From: Candidatus Tayloriibacteriota bacterium
GTDB lineage: Bacteria; Patescibacteria; Paceibacteria; UBA9973; UBA6065
Length of the DNA: 21,490 nucleotides
Direction: 5' to 3'
Assembly (NCBI GenBank): GCA_016215405.1
Contig: JACRJQ010000003.1
Coordinates: forward strand, 1 to 21,490
The notes below the pieces were generated by a model. It had not been told where the DNA came from and did no database searches. It saw nothing but the letters and a program-made list of their open reading frames with translations. Position numbers and translations under genes: made by a program. The first letter of the stretch is position 1, and each line of letters starts with the position of its first letter. Below are positions 14,097 to 21,490 of this stretch, one piece after another.

Positions 14097-14116
14097 GAGA
14101 GCGCGGCGCATGCGCG

Positions 14117-14125
14117 TGGTATAAT
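14117..14125 (+). promoter_or_regulatory. Extended -10 (TGG-TATAAT) for the pilB unit
   Basis: A perfect TATAAT with a TGN extension ends seven bases before ATG 14133, so transcription should begin at the start codon. A palindrome GCGCATGCGC (14106-14115) lies immediately upstream and could be a regulator site. Confidence 0.68.
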
Positions 14126-14132
14126 ATCTGCG

Positions 14133-15845
14133 ATGCACATAAGCGAAGACACCCTCAAGTCGCTCCTTGATTCCTCGGGCCTCATCAAAGAGAGCGAATT
14201 CGACGTCGCCTCCGACGACGCAAAGAGATCCGGCCGCGCCGTGACCGACGTGCTCATCGGAACAGGGAAGATATCCGAGGACCATCTCGTCGAGGTGCTC
14301 GAGGAATACTACAAGGTCCCGATAGTGAATCTCAAGAAGCAGCAGATCGACATAGACGTGCTCGAGCTCGTGCCCGAGCTCTATGCCAAGGCAAAGAAAG
14401 CGATACTCTTCGAGTGCGACAAGGAAAAGGGCGTCGCAAGGCTCGCGATGATGGACCCGTTCGATTATGAGACCATCGAGTACGTGAGGGCAAAGCTCGG
14501 TATGTGGGTCGAGCCGCGGCTCATGTCGACGGCGAGCCTGCGCTACGGCCTGCGCCAATACAAAAAGAGGATCGGAGTCGAGTTCGGCGAGATCATCTCC
14601 CACAACATACGCGAATCGCTCGCCATAGCGGGGGAGTCCGACGTCGCGAAGACCGCAGGGTCCGTGCCGATAATCTCCATACTCGATACGATCGTAGAGC
14701 ATGCGACGTCGCTTAACGCCTCCGATGTCCATTTCGAGCCTCTCGAAAAGGAGCTCTTGGTGAGGTTCCGAATAGACGGGATCATGCAGGAGATAGTGAG
14801 CCTACCGAAGGCTATAGCGCCCATCCTCGTCGCGCGAGTAGAGATACTCGCGAACCTCCAGATCGACGAGCATCGAGTGCCTCAGGACGGAAGGTTCCGA
14901 TTCGAGATGGAGGACGGATCGAACGTCGATATCCGCGTGAACGTCATGCCTGTATTCCACGGAGAGAAGGTCGAGATGCGAATACTCAAGAACTCCGCGC
15001 GACCCCTCACGCTCACGGACCTCGGACTCTCTTCGGACGCGGCCGAGACGCTCGCGGAAGAGATAAAGAAGCCTCATGGCATGATCCTCGTCACCGGTCC
15101 TACGGGACACGGAAAGACGACGACCCTCTACGCCATCCTCCATATCCTCAATACGCCGTCGGTGAACATCACTACGATCGAAGACCCTGTCGAATACGAA
15201 TTCCCGCGCGTGAACCAGACCCAAGTGAACGTGAAGGCGGGGGTCACCTTCGCGAACGGGCTGCGCGCCCTTTTGAGGCAGAACCCGGATATCATCATGA
15301 TAGGAGAGATCCGCGACAACGAGACGGTGGATATCGCGATACACGCGGCGCTCACGGGACACCTCGTGCTCTCGTCTCTCCATACGAACGACGCTCCTTC
15401 CGCGCTTCCTCGCCTCACGGACATGGGCGCCGCTCCGTTCCTTCTCTCGTCGACGGTGAACCTCATCGTCGCGCAGAGGCTCGTCCGCAAGATATGCACC
15501 TCGTGCATAGGCTCGTATCCGATCCCTGCAGATATGAAGAGGCTCATAAAAGACCAGATGAAGGCTCTCGGCGATAGCCACATAAAAAAGATCCCAGAGA
15601 CCGTGTATAAGGGCAAGGGCTGCAACGTCTGCGGGCAGTCCGGGTTCTCGGGACAGATCGGCATATTCGAGGTGTTCCGCGTCTCCGACGCCATACGGTC
15701 ATCGGTCATGAAGGAATCCCCGATTTCGGAGATACGCAAGCAGGCGATAAAAGAGGGCATGAAGACCATGTTCGAGGACGGGCTCCAAAAGGTCGAGCTC
15801 GGCGTCACCACGGTCGAAGAGGTGCTCAGGGTCGTGAGAGAATAG
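14133..15845 (+). CDS. pilB: Type IV pilus extension ATPase PilB (GspE/PilB family)
   Basis: This 570-residue ATPase powers pilin polymerisation from the cytoplasmic side of the platform. Residues 1-140 are an MshEN-type N-domain. The C-terminal core has SDVHFEPLEKELLVRFRIDG (197-216), Walker A GPTGHGKTTT (322-331), the Asp box IEDPVEYE (349-356), Walker B IIMIGEIRD (387-395) and the His box LTGHLVLSSLHTND (407-420). A tetra-Cys zinc site (C455, C458, C497, C500) marks PilB/GspE rather than PilT. Length is normal. The usual Ser in the P-loop (GPTGSGK) is His here. The mRNA is predicted leaderless. PilC follows after 10 bp, so this is the first gene of a pilB-pilC-minor pilin unit. Confidence 0.95.
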   Translation: MHISEDTLKSLLDSSGLIKESEFDVASDDAKRSGRAVTDVLIGTGKISEDHLVEVLEEYYKVPIVNLKKQQIDIDVLELVPELYAKAKKAILFECDKEKGVARLAMMDPFDYETIEYVRAKLGMWVEPRLMSTASLRYGLRQYKKRIGVEFGEIISHNIRESLAIAGESDVAKTAGSVPIISILDTIVEHATSLNASDVHFEPLEKELLVRFRIDGIMQEIVSLPKAIAPILVARVEILANLQIDEHRVPQDGRFRFEMEDGSNVDIRVNVMPVFHGEKVEMRILKNSARPLTLTDLGLSSDAAETLAEEIKKPHGMILVTGPTGHGKTTTLYAILHILNTPSVNITTIEDPVEYEFPRVNQTQVNVKAGVTFANGLRALLRQNPDIIMIGEIRDNETVDIAIHAALTGHLVLSSLHTNDAPSALPRLTDMGAAPFLLSSTVNLIVAQRLVRKICTSCIGSYPIPADMKRLIKDQMKALGDSHIKKIPETVYKGKGCNVCGQSGFSGQIGIFEVFRVSDAIRSSVMKESPISEIRKQAIKEGMKTMFEDGLQKVELGVTTVEEVLRVVRE

Positions 15846-15847
15846 GA
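15844..15847 (+). promoter_or_regulatory. Ribosome binding site of pilC
   Basis: AGGA lies 8 nt before ATG 15856 and overlaps the pilB stop region. It shows that internal operon genes do use Shine-Dalgarno sequences, unlike the first genes of units. Confidence 0.5.
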
Positions 15848-15855
15848 TAAAAGCC

Positions 15856-17070
15856 ATGGCGACATATATATACGAAGCATACGGAAAGGACGGCTCGATC
15901 GAGCAGGGAGAGTTCGAGGCGTCCAAGGAATCTGAAGTCGTCGAGCATCTCCTGAGGCGTTCGCTCCACCCGATATCGGTCTCTCCTCTGCGGGAAGCAT
16001 TCTCGTCGAGGTTCGGATCGATCGTGATAGGGAGGCTCTCTACCGTCGACGTCCTTTTCCTTATCCGCAATCTCGCAGCAACGATAAAGGCGGGTATGAG
16101 CGTCGTCGAATCGCTCGACGTCCTCATAAACGACACCGAGAAGAAGGGCCTCAAAGCCGTCCTCCAGAAGGCGCAATCGGGCATAAAGAGCGGCTTGCCC
16201 CTCTCGAGGAGCTTCGGCAGCTACAAGAAATCGTTCCCGCCGGCCTTTATCGGCATGCTCAAGGCGGGCGAGATATCCGGGCAGCTCGATACCACTCTCG
16301 AGCGCCTCAGCCAATATCTCGCGCGCGACTACAGCCTCAAAAGCAGGATAAGGTCCGCTCTCATATATCCGGCCGTCCTCCTTTTCGCGTCCAGCGGCGT
16401 CGTGGCGCTTCTCCTCATCGCCGTCCTGCCGCGCCTCGCGAAGTCTTTCGAGACCAACAAAGTGGAGCTTCCGGGCATAACCAAGTTCTTCATCGCGCTC
16501 TCGGACGCCCTTACCTATAGCTATATCCTCGACATCGCCATAGTCGCGCTCCTCGCGTGGTTCTTTATATATTTCAGGAGGACCGATATGGGCAGGAAGC
16601 TGTGGTTCTCCGCCCTCTCAAAGGCCCCCGTCGCCAAAGACCTTGTAAAGAAGATCGCGGTCGTGCGCTTCGCGCGGACGTTCGGCAATCTCGAAGACGC
16701 AGGCATATCCGCCGTCGAGGCCCTGCACGTGTCGGCCGACTCTATAGGCAACGACGTCTATGCGGTGGCGCTCAACAGATCCGCGAAAGACCTCGAACAG
16801 GGAATATCCCTCTCGAAGGCGCTTTCGGCCCATCCGCGCCTCTTTCCGAAGGTCTTCGTCGGCCTTGTGGCGGTGGGAGAGAAGACGGGGTCGCTCGGGA
16901 AGGTCCTTCTCTCCCTCGCCGAGTTCTACGAGGAGGAGGTGAACGACAAGCTCAAGGACCTCACCTCGGTCCTCGAGCCGATACTCCTTCTCGCCATGGG
17001 CCTCGTCGTCGGCGCGATCGCCCTTTCGATACTCCTGCCTATATACAAGCTCGTCGGTAATTTCGGATAG
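15856..17070 (+). CDS. pilC: Type IV pilus inner-membrane platform protein PilC (GspF family)
   Basis: At 404 residues this has the standard PilC length. It begins with the YIYEAYGKDGSIEQGEFEASKESEVVEHLL motif of the N-terminal cap. Two T2SSF domains (about 65-187 and 265-388) follow, each with the LA.....G..V..AL / AGE.(S/T)G.L pattern: FLIRNLAATIKAGMSVVESL and MLKAGEISGQLDTTLERL in the first, RFARTFGNLEDAGISAVEAL and VGEKTGSLGKVL in the second. Transmembrane helices lie near 165-190, 212-235 and 370-397. PilC is the membrane rotor or base that couples PilB to pilin insertion. It has a Shine-Dalgarno sequence and follows pilB closely. The next gene starts 2 bp after its stop. Confidence 0.95.
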   Translation: MATYIYEAYGKDGSIEQGEFEASKESEVVEHLLRRSLHPISVSPLREAFSSRFGSIVIGRLSTVDVLFLIRNLAATIKAGMSVVESLDVLINDTEKKGLKAVLQKAQSGIKSGLPLSRSFGSYKKSFPPAFIGMLKAGEISGQLDTTLERLSQYLARDYSLKSRIRSALIYPAVLLFASSGVVALLLIAVLPRLAKSFETNKVELPGITKFFIALSDALTYSYILDIAIVALLAWFFIYFRRTDMGRKLWFSALSKAPVAKDLVKKIAVVRFARTFGNLEDAGISAVEALHVSADSIGNDVYAVALNRSAKDLEQGISLSKALSAHPRLFPKVFVGLVAVGEKTGSLGKVLLSLAEFYEEEVNDKLKDLTSVLEPILLLAMGLVVGAIALSILLPIYKLVGNFG

Positions 17071-17072
17071 CC

Positions 17073-17552
17073 ATGAGAACTGCCTTTACCAGCCGGAAAG
17101 CGAGCGACGCTTTCACCCTCATGGAGGTCCTCCTCGTCGTCGCCGTCCTGGGCGTGGTGAGCGCGATAGGGGCGGTCAATCTCGGCAATTTCAGCAGGGG
17201 AGTAGAGCTCGATTCGTTCGCCCAGAAGGTCGTATTCGACCTGAGGCTCGCGAAAGCGAAGTCCATGTCGGGGGAAGAAGGCAGGAAATGGGGCGTGAGG
17301 TTCGTGAACGGGGCGTCGGAGGACTACTATGAGATCTACTCGACCCCTACGAACTATCTAGACCCGGCGGTCGCGATATCGTCGACAGAATACCTGCCGA
17401 GGGGCGTGAGCTTCAGCGATCCTGCGCCTCTGGCGAACGACGACGTCCTCTTTAGCAAGGGCTTCGGGACTACTACCTCGCAGGCTATCGTGCTCGACTC
17501 TCCCCAAAAATCTGTGACGGTGACCATAACCTCGCAGGGAGGGATATACTAG
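17073..17552 (+). CDS. Minor pilin / GspH-like prepilin
   Basis: The 159-residue protein carries the prepilin motif SDA-FTLMEVLLVVAVLGVVSAIG with Glu at mature position 5. The residue before the cut is Ala rather than the usual Gly. The segment after the helix (FSRGVELDSFAQKVVFDLRLAKAKSMSGE) is the GspH/FimT pattern, in which a helix with paired LA..A. leads into a small beta domain. GspH/FimT-like proteins sit at the pilus tip or prime assembly. It starts 2 bp after pilC and ends 4 bp before another prepilin, so all are co-transcribed. GGA in the pilC stop region could serve as a weak, close ribosome site. Confidence 0.85.
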   Translation: MRTAFTSRKASDAFTLMEVLLVVAVLGVVSAIGAVNLGNFSRGVELDSFAQKVVFDLRLAKAKSMSGEEGRKWGVRFVNGASEDYYEIYSTPTNYLDPAVAISSTEYLPRGVSFSDPAPLANDDVLFSKGFGTTTSQAIVLDSPQKSVTVTITSQGGIY

Positions 17553-17556
17553 CTGT

Positions 17557-18177
17557 ATGGAAAAGAACCCCTCGAGAGAGAAAGGCTCGCTTCTCATAGA
17601 GATACTCGTAGCTGTCGCGGTGTTCGCCGCCGTCGCGGCTATGGGCGCCCAGTCGACGCTCGTGGGCTTGCGGTCGAGCGAGATCGCGGGAGAGAAGACC
17701 GCGGCGTCGAATCTGCTCTCCGAGATGTCTTCTGCTATCCAAGGCGCGGTAGAGGAGAGGTGGGCGAACCTCTACGATCTCGCCAAGGACGGGACGAAGT
17801 ATCACGTCGCTCTGAGCGGGAACAGGTGGGTCATCGCGGCGGGCGAGGAGGCCCTCGCGGTGGGCGGCATTACATACGGAAGGTATTTTACAGTCTCGAA
17901 CGTGAGCCGCGACTCTTCGACGAGGGATATCGAGCTTGCCTACGAGCCGTTGCGCGACGACCCTTCTACGCAGAAGGTCGATATCGTCGTCGCGGCCTCC
18001 TCTACCGAGCCTCTCGTCGCCTCGCAGTATTTTTTTAGATGGCGCAACAAGGTCTGCAATCAGACGGCGTGGACGTCGGGAGGTTCGGCGGGCGTAAAGG
18101 ATTGCCCCGACACGACATACGCGAGCCAGACGAACCTCACGACCGGCGCCTCGCTCGAGCTCGACGGTGGGATATAG
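17557..18177 (+). CDS. Minor pilin (PilV/GspI-like prepilin)
   Basis: This 206-residue protein has the leader MEKNPSREKG cleaved before SLLIEILVAVAVFAAVAAMG, with Glu at mature position 5 and Ser instead of Phe at position 1, as in many PilV/GspI-like minor pilins. The following region (EKTAASNLLSEMSSAIQGAVEERWANLYDL) fits the PilV-type layout, where the helix carries an N.LL.EM segment. The C-terminal half is beta-rich with two Cys (CNQTAW ... VKDCPD) that may form a disulfide. It is the last gene of the pilB-pilC unit. No clear terminator follows before the next gene 50 bp downstream. Confidence 0.83.
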   Translation: MEKNPSREKGSLLIEILVAVAVFAAVAAMGAQSTLVGLRSSEIAGEKTAASNLLSEMSSAIQGAVEERWANLYDLAKDGTKYHVALSGNRWVIAAGEEALAVGGITYGRYFTVSNVSRDSSTRDIELAYEPLRDDPSTQKVDIVVAASSTEPLVASQYFFRWRNKVCNQTAWTSGGSAGVKDCPDTTYASQTNLTTGASLELDGGI

Positions 18178-18199
18178 GCTCTACGCAAAAAAGAGATAG

Positions 18200-18217
18200 T
18201 ATGCTTTCATAAAAGGA
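18200..18217 (+). promoter_or_regulatory. -10-like hexamer and Shine-Dalgarno of the serine hydrolase gene
   Basis: TATGCT (18200-18205) could be a -10. AGGA (18214-18217) lies 10 nt before ATG 18228. This unit has a conventional leader, in contrast to the leaderless genes nearby. Confidence 0.4.
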
Positions 18218-18227
18218 CAACACCGAG

Positions 18228-19202
18228 ATGAAAACGAGCAAACAGGACCGCACTATCGAGCCTTCCCGAAGAGGATTCCTCGTGCCTATGCTTTGGACGG
18301 CGATAGCTCTCCTCATTCTCGCTCTCGCGGCGCTCTTAAGCTCCGCCCGCCTCGCGCCGAAGGAAGAGGTCGGCGCTGCATACCCTCTCCTCAACCCTTT
18401 GAGGAAATTCATCAGGTCAGAAGACCTCATCGTCAATTTTCAGCCGCTGCGTGAATATCTGAACGATACCTATGAGAGCGATCCCGGAGTCTCGGTCTAT
18501 TTCGAGTATCTGCCGACAGGAGCGAACATAAGCATAAGCAAAGACGCCGAATTCTTTCCGGCGAGCCTTCTCAAGCTCCCTGTGGCGATGGCGGCGATAA
18601 TGAAGATACAGAGAGGCGAATGGAAATGGCAAAACGAGCTCGTTCTTATGGCCGGCGACAAGGATGACCGCTTCGGGGATCTCTATAAAGACCCGATCGG
18701 CACGCGCTACACGATAGAGGAGCTCGTGAGGAAGACCCTTGTCGAGTCCGACAACACCTCCTATTACATCCTTTTGAGGAACCTCGAGACGAGCGAGCTC
18801 GAAGAGGTCTATGATCACCTCGGCCTGCAGGATTTCTTCGCGAAGGACGGCAAGATAAGCGCAAAACGGTACGCGGTCGTGCTCCGCTCTCTCTATCAAG
18901 GGGCGTATCTTTCGCCCGAGAACGCGAATAAGGCCCTCGAGATGCTTTCGGAGACCAGATTCGACGACTATCTCCAGAACAGGCTACCAAAGGATGTGAG
19001 GTTCGCCCATAAGATAGGCGTGAGCGACGAGGATGGTGTATTCATGGACGCGGGCATCGTCTATCTAGATGGCAGGTCCTACATACTTATCGTCATGACG
19101 AGCGGCAAAGGAGAATCGGACGCAAAGGGAATCATGGACGATATCTCCGATAAGGTCTATAGGTACGTGACCGGCTATAAAGCAGTGGACAAAGAGAGTT
19201 AG
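18228..19202 (+). CDS. Membrane-anchored class A beta-lactamase-fold serine hydrolase
   Basis: The 324-residue protein has one N-terminal transmembrane helix (about 19-40) and an outward catalytic domain (about 70-318). The three active-site elements of the penicillin-recognising fold are visible: SxxK as SLLK (Ser113, Lys116), SDN (174-176) and a KTG-like KIG (262-264). I do not see the class A omega-loop Glu (ExxLN), so efficient beta-lactam hydrolysis is doubtful. A DD-carboxypeptidase, endopeptidase or other wall-linked acyl-transfer role is more likely. This fits the Beta-lactamase2 group of uncharacterised cell-wall enzymes. It lies 50 bp after the minor pilins on the same strand, so wall remodelling around the pilus or surface proteins is a reasonable but unproven idea. 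Confidence 0.85.
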   Translation: MKTSKQDRTIEPSRRGFLVPMLWTAIALLILALAALLSSARLAPKEEVGAAYPLLNPLRKFIRSEDLIVNFQPLREYLNDTYESDPGVSVYFEYLPTGANISISKDAEFFPASLLKLPVAMAAIMKIQRGEWKWQNELVLMAGDKDDRFGDLYKDPIGTRYTIEELVRKTLVESDNTSYYILLRNLETSELEEVYDHLGLQDFFAKDGKISAKRYAVVLRSLYQGAYLSPENANKALEMLSETRFDDYLQNRLPKDVRFAHKIGVSDEDGVFMDAGIVYLDGRSYILIVMTSGKGESDAKGIMDDISDKVYRYVTGYKAVDKES

Positions 19203-19217
19203 GCGCATCGTTCGGGA

Positions 19218-19226
19218 TGCTATAAT
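19218..19226 (+). promoter_or_regulatory. Extended -10 (TGC-TATAAT) for the giant surface protein
   Basis: A perfect TATAAT (19221-19226) with a TGN extension lies 18 bp after the previous stop. The start near 19233 leaves a leader of about 104 nt. Confidence 0.65.
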
Positions 19227-19232
19227 CATACG

Positions 19233-19336
19233 CAAGGGAATCGAAGGCGTTTCCGTTCCGGCGCGGCACAAGAAGCCTCCTCGAGGAGAGGCTCACCGCC
19301 TGCGGCGGCACGGTCTTTTTCGGCAATAAAGAACTA
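19233..19336 (+). promoter_or_regulatory. Structured 5' leader, possible attenuator or riboswitch
   Basis: Helices visible are GGGAA/TTTCC (19236-19240, 19250-19254), AGCCTC/GAGGCT (19274-19279, 19288-19293) and CCGCC-TGC-GGCGG (19296-19308). An alternative stem ACCG..TGC/GCA-CGGT (19295-19314, two-base bulge) is followed directly by CTTTTT, like an intrinsic terminator, and excludes the CCGCC/GGCGG hairpin. I do not recognise a known riboswitch class. The stretch also has no stop codon in the frame of the downstream gene but contains no usable start codon. Confidence 0.4.
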
Positions 19337-21490
19337 ATGCGCAACAAAGCGACGTTGACAGCGAAGATCATCACGAAAGCGACGACCCTTCTCGTCGTCG
19401 TCGCTATTTTTGTCACCAATCTTCCGCTCGATATCCTCGGAAGGGGGATAGAGAGGCTCATCAACGAAGCTAACGTAGTCGATATCGCATGGAAGGCATC
19501 GCGCGACCCGAACGTGGTCGATTCGTTCCCGTCACTCAGAGGGCTCGCCAAGCAGCTGCGTACGAGAGGAGCTCTTGCTGCGGCTCAAGGCGACGGCAAG
19601 ATATTCTATAGCATCGCCGCTAACACTACGCCGAGGACGCGCGATTACGTCGCGACGACGAACTCCTTCAATAGCGCCGCATCGACCGTCGCGGGCGGGA
19701 CCGCTCTCCAGTCGTCGATCAAGGCGTCTCCGACGAAAGACGAATACATAGCAGGATACGTGAACTCCGCCGGCACGCTTCAGGTCATGTGCTATGACGG
19801 CGCGTCATGGACGAATGAATGGTCGGTGTCAGTGGGAGGCACGGGAACGACGAGGCGTTTCGACATAGCCTACGAAAAGACTTCTGGCGACGTCATGGTC
19901 GTCTATGGTACGAACGCGGCGACGACGAACGAGCTCGCGTATAGGACTAAGGCAGGGTCTTCGGCTTGCGGTTCGGCGAACTGGTCGGGAGCTACGAACT
20001 ATGACGCTGTCAGGACCTCGGGCATCGTCCATTGGGTGAGGGCAGAGGGAAGCCCTGCGTCAGGCTCGAATACCATCGCTGTCGCGTGGGCTGACGCGAA
20101 CGCCGATCTCTCGGCCATGGAATGGACAGGAGCGAGCTTTGCGGTCGCGGAGCCTGCCGCCGCGCTCGAAACGTCTCTCGAGTTCGTGACAGCGGCCCAG
20201 GATGTCCAGTCCTTTGATATCGCTTTCGAGAGCACCTCCGGCGAGCTCATGGTCGCATGGGGTCTTACTCAGGCGACCTCGTGTACGGCCGGAACCGCTA
20301 TCGCGACGACGAACTGTATACGCTATGCGACCTATACGAACGCGTGGTCGTCCGTCGCCGCCATACCTACGGTCGCGGACCCCGCAACACATCTCGATAT
20401 GTCGGGAAATCCGAACACGAACGAGATCGTGCTCGCCTCGGTCGATAACAGCCAGGCTGACGTGTCTGCGGCGTATTGGTCGGGAAGCGCTTGGACCGGT
20501 CAGGCAAACATCGATATCACCGCTCAAGCCGCGACGGCCGGAACGAAGTTCGTAGCGACCGGATGGCTCATAGCCGGAGCTACGACGCGAAGCGTCATCA
20601 CGTATTACGATTCCGCCACTACGAACGTAGGCTGGATCGTAGGAAACGCCGGGTCGTTCGCCGCGCAGACCGACTTCGCTCCGACCCCCGTCTTCGGCGC
20701 GCAGAGGCAGTACGCCATAGATATGGATCCTTTCAACAAGGACAGGCTCATATTCACCGTCGGCGACACCAACTCCGACGTGTTCGCCAAGAGGCTCATC
20801 ATGACATCAACGCCAGGGTTCACCTGGTCTAACGCAGACGGCGGCGCCGCTCTCGAGGCGAATACCGGATCCAACATATACAGGACGGCGGATTTCGAAT
20901 ACGCCCGCTATATTCCCGTGACGACGACGCTTGCGACTGGGTCCGATCCCGCTTCGACGACTGTCGCTCCAGAGTCGGGGATAGTCGATGCGGGGCAGTT
21001 CACCTTTCAGGCATCGTCGGGCACCGATTCGATAACCGGCCTCAACGTCACTCTCGCCGGCGCGGGGACCCCCTACGACGGAGTGTCCGAAGTCCGCATA
21101 ACGTCCTCTGACGGCCTTACGACGTATTTCACAGCGATAGCGAACCCTTCGAGCAATTCGCTCTCTTTCTCCGGCGGGACGCCGATCCCCGTCACCTCAT
21201 CGGTAGCCACGTTCAAGATCCGCGTGACTCCAAAGACGCACGCGAATATGGCAGCGCCCTCTGGGGCGAGCTACGCGCTCTCGCCTCTAGTATCGAATTG
21301 GACGGGCACGAACGCGCACGGGGGCTCCGACACGAACGCGAACACCCTCACCATCGACAACCTCTCTCCCGCGAACGTCACCTCTGCGACTGCGACGGCG
21401 GGGGATACGCAGGTATCTCTCTCGTGGACGAATCCGGTAGACGGCGACCTCTCTCAGATCGTCATCTTGCGCCGCGCGACGAGCGCGGTC
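19337..21490 (+). CDS. Large surface protein with propeller-like repeats and a terminal Fn3-like domain (3' end outside window)
   Basis: The frame from ATG 19337 (MRNKATLTAKIITKATTLL) is open to the last base, giving at least 718 residues with no stop. A signal or anchor helix lies at about residues 14-30. Residues ~80-510 hold beta-rich repeats with a recurring turn: FDIAYEKTSGDVMVVYG (codons from 19859), FDIAFESTSGELMVAWG (from 20213), HLDMSGNPNTNEIVLASV (from 20390) and YAIDMDPFNKDRLIFTVG (from 20714). These are spaced like the blades or tandem units of a propeller-type protein. Around residues 540-650 a beta-sandwich resembles adhesin repeat domains (GQFTFQASSGTDSITGLNVTL). The visible end (LSPANVTSATATAGDTQVSLSW) opens an Fn3-like domain. 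Thr, Ala, Ser and Asn are abundant. It is probably an exported adhesin or S-layer-like protein; ligand and anchor are unknown. Confidence 0.85.
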   Translation, partial: MRNKATLTAKIITKATTLLVVVAIFVTNLPLDILGRGIERLINEANVVDIAWKASRDPNVVDSFPSLRGLAKQLRTRGALAAAQGDGKIFYSIAANTTPRTRDYVATTNSFNSAASTVAGGTALQSSIKASPTKDEYIAGYVNSAGTLQVMCYDGASWTNEWSVSVGGTGTTRRFDIAYEKTSGDVMVVYGTNAATTNELAYRTKAGSSACGSANWSGATNYDAVRTSGIVHWVRAEGSPASGSNTIAVAWADANADLSAMEWTGASFAVAEPAAALETSLEFVTAAQDVQSFDIAFESTSGELMVAWGLTQATSCTAGTAIATTNCIRYATYTNAWSSVAAIPTVADPATHLDMSGNPNTNEIVLASVDNSQADVSAAYWSGSAWTGQANIDITAQAATAGTKFVATGWLIAGATTRSVITYYDSATTNVGWIVGNAGSFAAQTDFAPTPVFGAQRQYAIDMDPFNKDRLIFTVGDTNSDVFAKRLIMTSTPGFTWSNADGGAALEANTGSNIYRTADFEYARYIPVTTTLATGSDPASTTVAPESGIVDAGQFTFQASSGTDSITGLNVTLAGAGTPYDGVSEVRITSSDGLTTYFTAIANPSSNSLSFSGGTPIPVTSSVATFKIRVTPKTHANMAAPSGASYALSPLVSNWTGTNAHGGSDTNANTLTIDNLSPANVTSATATAGDTQVSLSWTNPVDGDLSQIVILRRATSAV

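Noticed and set aside
14802..15581. 259-residue - strand frame opposite pilB
   Set aside because: It is antisense to the conserved ATPase core and is explained by the codon bias of pilB.
19226..19336. N-terminal extension of the giant surface protein through the leader
   Set aside because: The frame is open back to 19226 but has no ATG, GTG, TTG or CTG usable as a start before 19337 other than a CTA, and the natural signal helix begins at 19337.

Overview
The window looks like a chromosomal segment from a Patescibacteria/CPR bacterium, probably Parcubacteria-like. This rests on gene content and style, not on a phylogenetic marker. The signs are a compact type IV pilus cluster without an outer-membrane secretin in view, a small RAYT-type transposase, an ECF sigma factor paired with a small membrane protein, many short membrane proteins of unknown role, very large surface proteins and very tight gene packing. 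TGA is used as a normal stop (for example at 1992-1994), so recoded-UGA CPR lineages are excluded. Most of the window is visibly GC-rich; the transposase at 6639-7328 is clearly AT-richer.

Layout: (1) 1-6609, + strand: a surface-protein operon. It holds the 3' part of a long fibre-like protein with a Peptidase_S74 intramolecular chaperone domain, a small membrane-anchored protein, and two paralogous secreted triple-LamG proteins joined by ATGA overlaps. (2) 6609-7404: a REP/RAYT module, a tyrosine HUH transposase on the - strand bounded and interrupted by copies of one palindrome. (3) 7442-9214: a cupredoxin-like membrane protein convergent with an ECF sigma factor and a membrane protein with an OB-like tail. 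(4) 9350-9924: tRNA-Asn(GUU), its terminator, a stem-loop-rich noncoding stretch containing a split inverted copy of the tRNA 3' end, and a 54-residue membrane protein. (5) 9921-18177: the type IV pilus cluster. A natural PilM-PilN fusion, a PilO-like protein and a LytR_C-domain protein lie on the - strand. Divergently come a major-type pilin, a polytopic membrane protein, PilB, PilC and two minor pilin-like proteins. (6) 18228-19202: a membrane-anchored class A beta-lactamase-fold serine hydrolase. (7) 19337 to the window end: an open-ended giant surface protein behind a structured leader.

Functionally, the pilus genes encode the inner-membrane assembly platform (PilM-N, PilO, PilC), the extension ATPase (PilB) and three prepilin-like substrates. 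No retraction ATPase, prepilin peptidase or secretin is present here. The flanking operons encode lectin-like and fibre-like exported proteins, so the locus as a whole looks devoted to the cell surface and attachment.

The strongest non-gene pattern is that most first-in-unit genes have a TATAAT-like hexamer ending only 6-10 nt before the ATG, on both strands. This predicts leaderless or nearly leaderless mRNAs. Against that background the 104-nt structured leader before the giant surface protein stands out.
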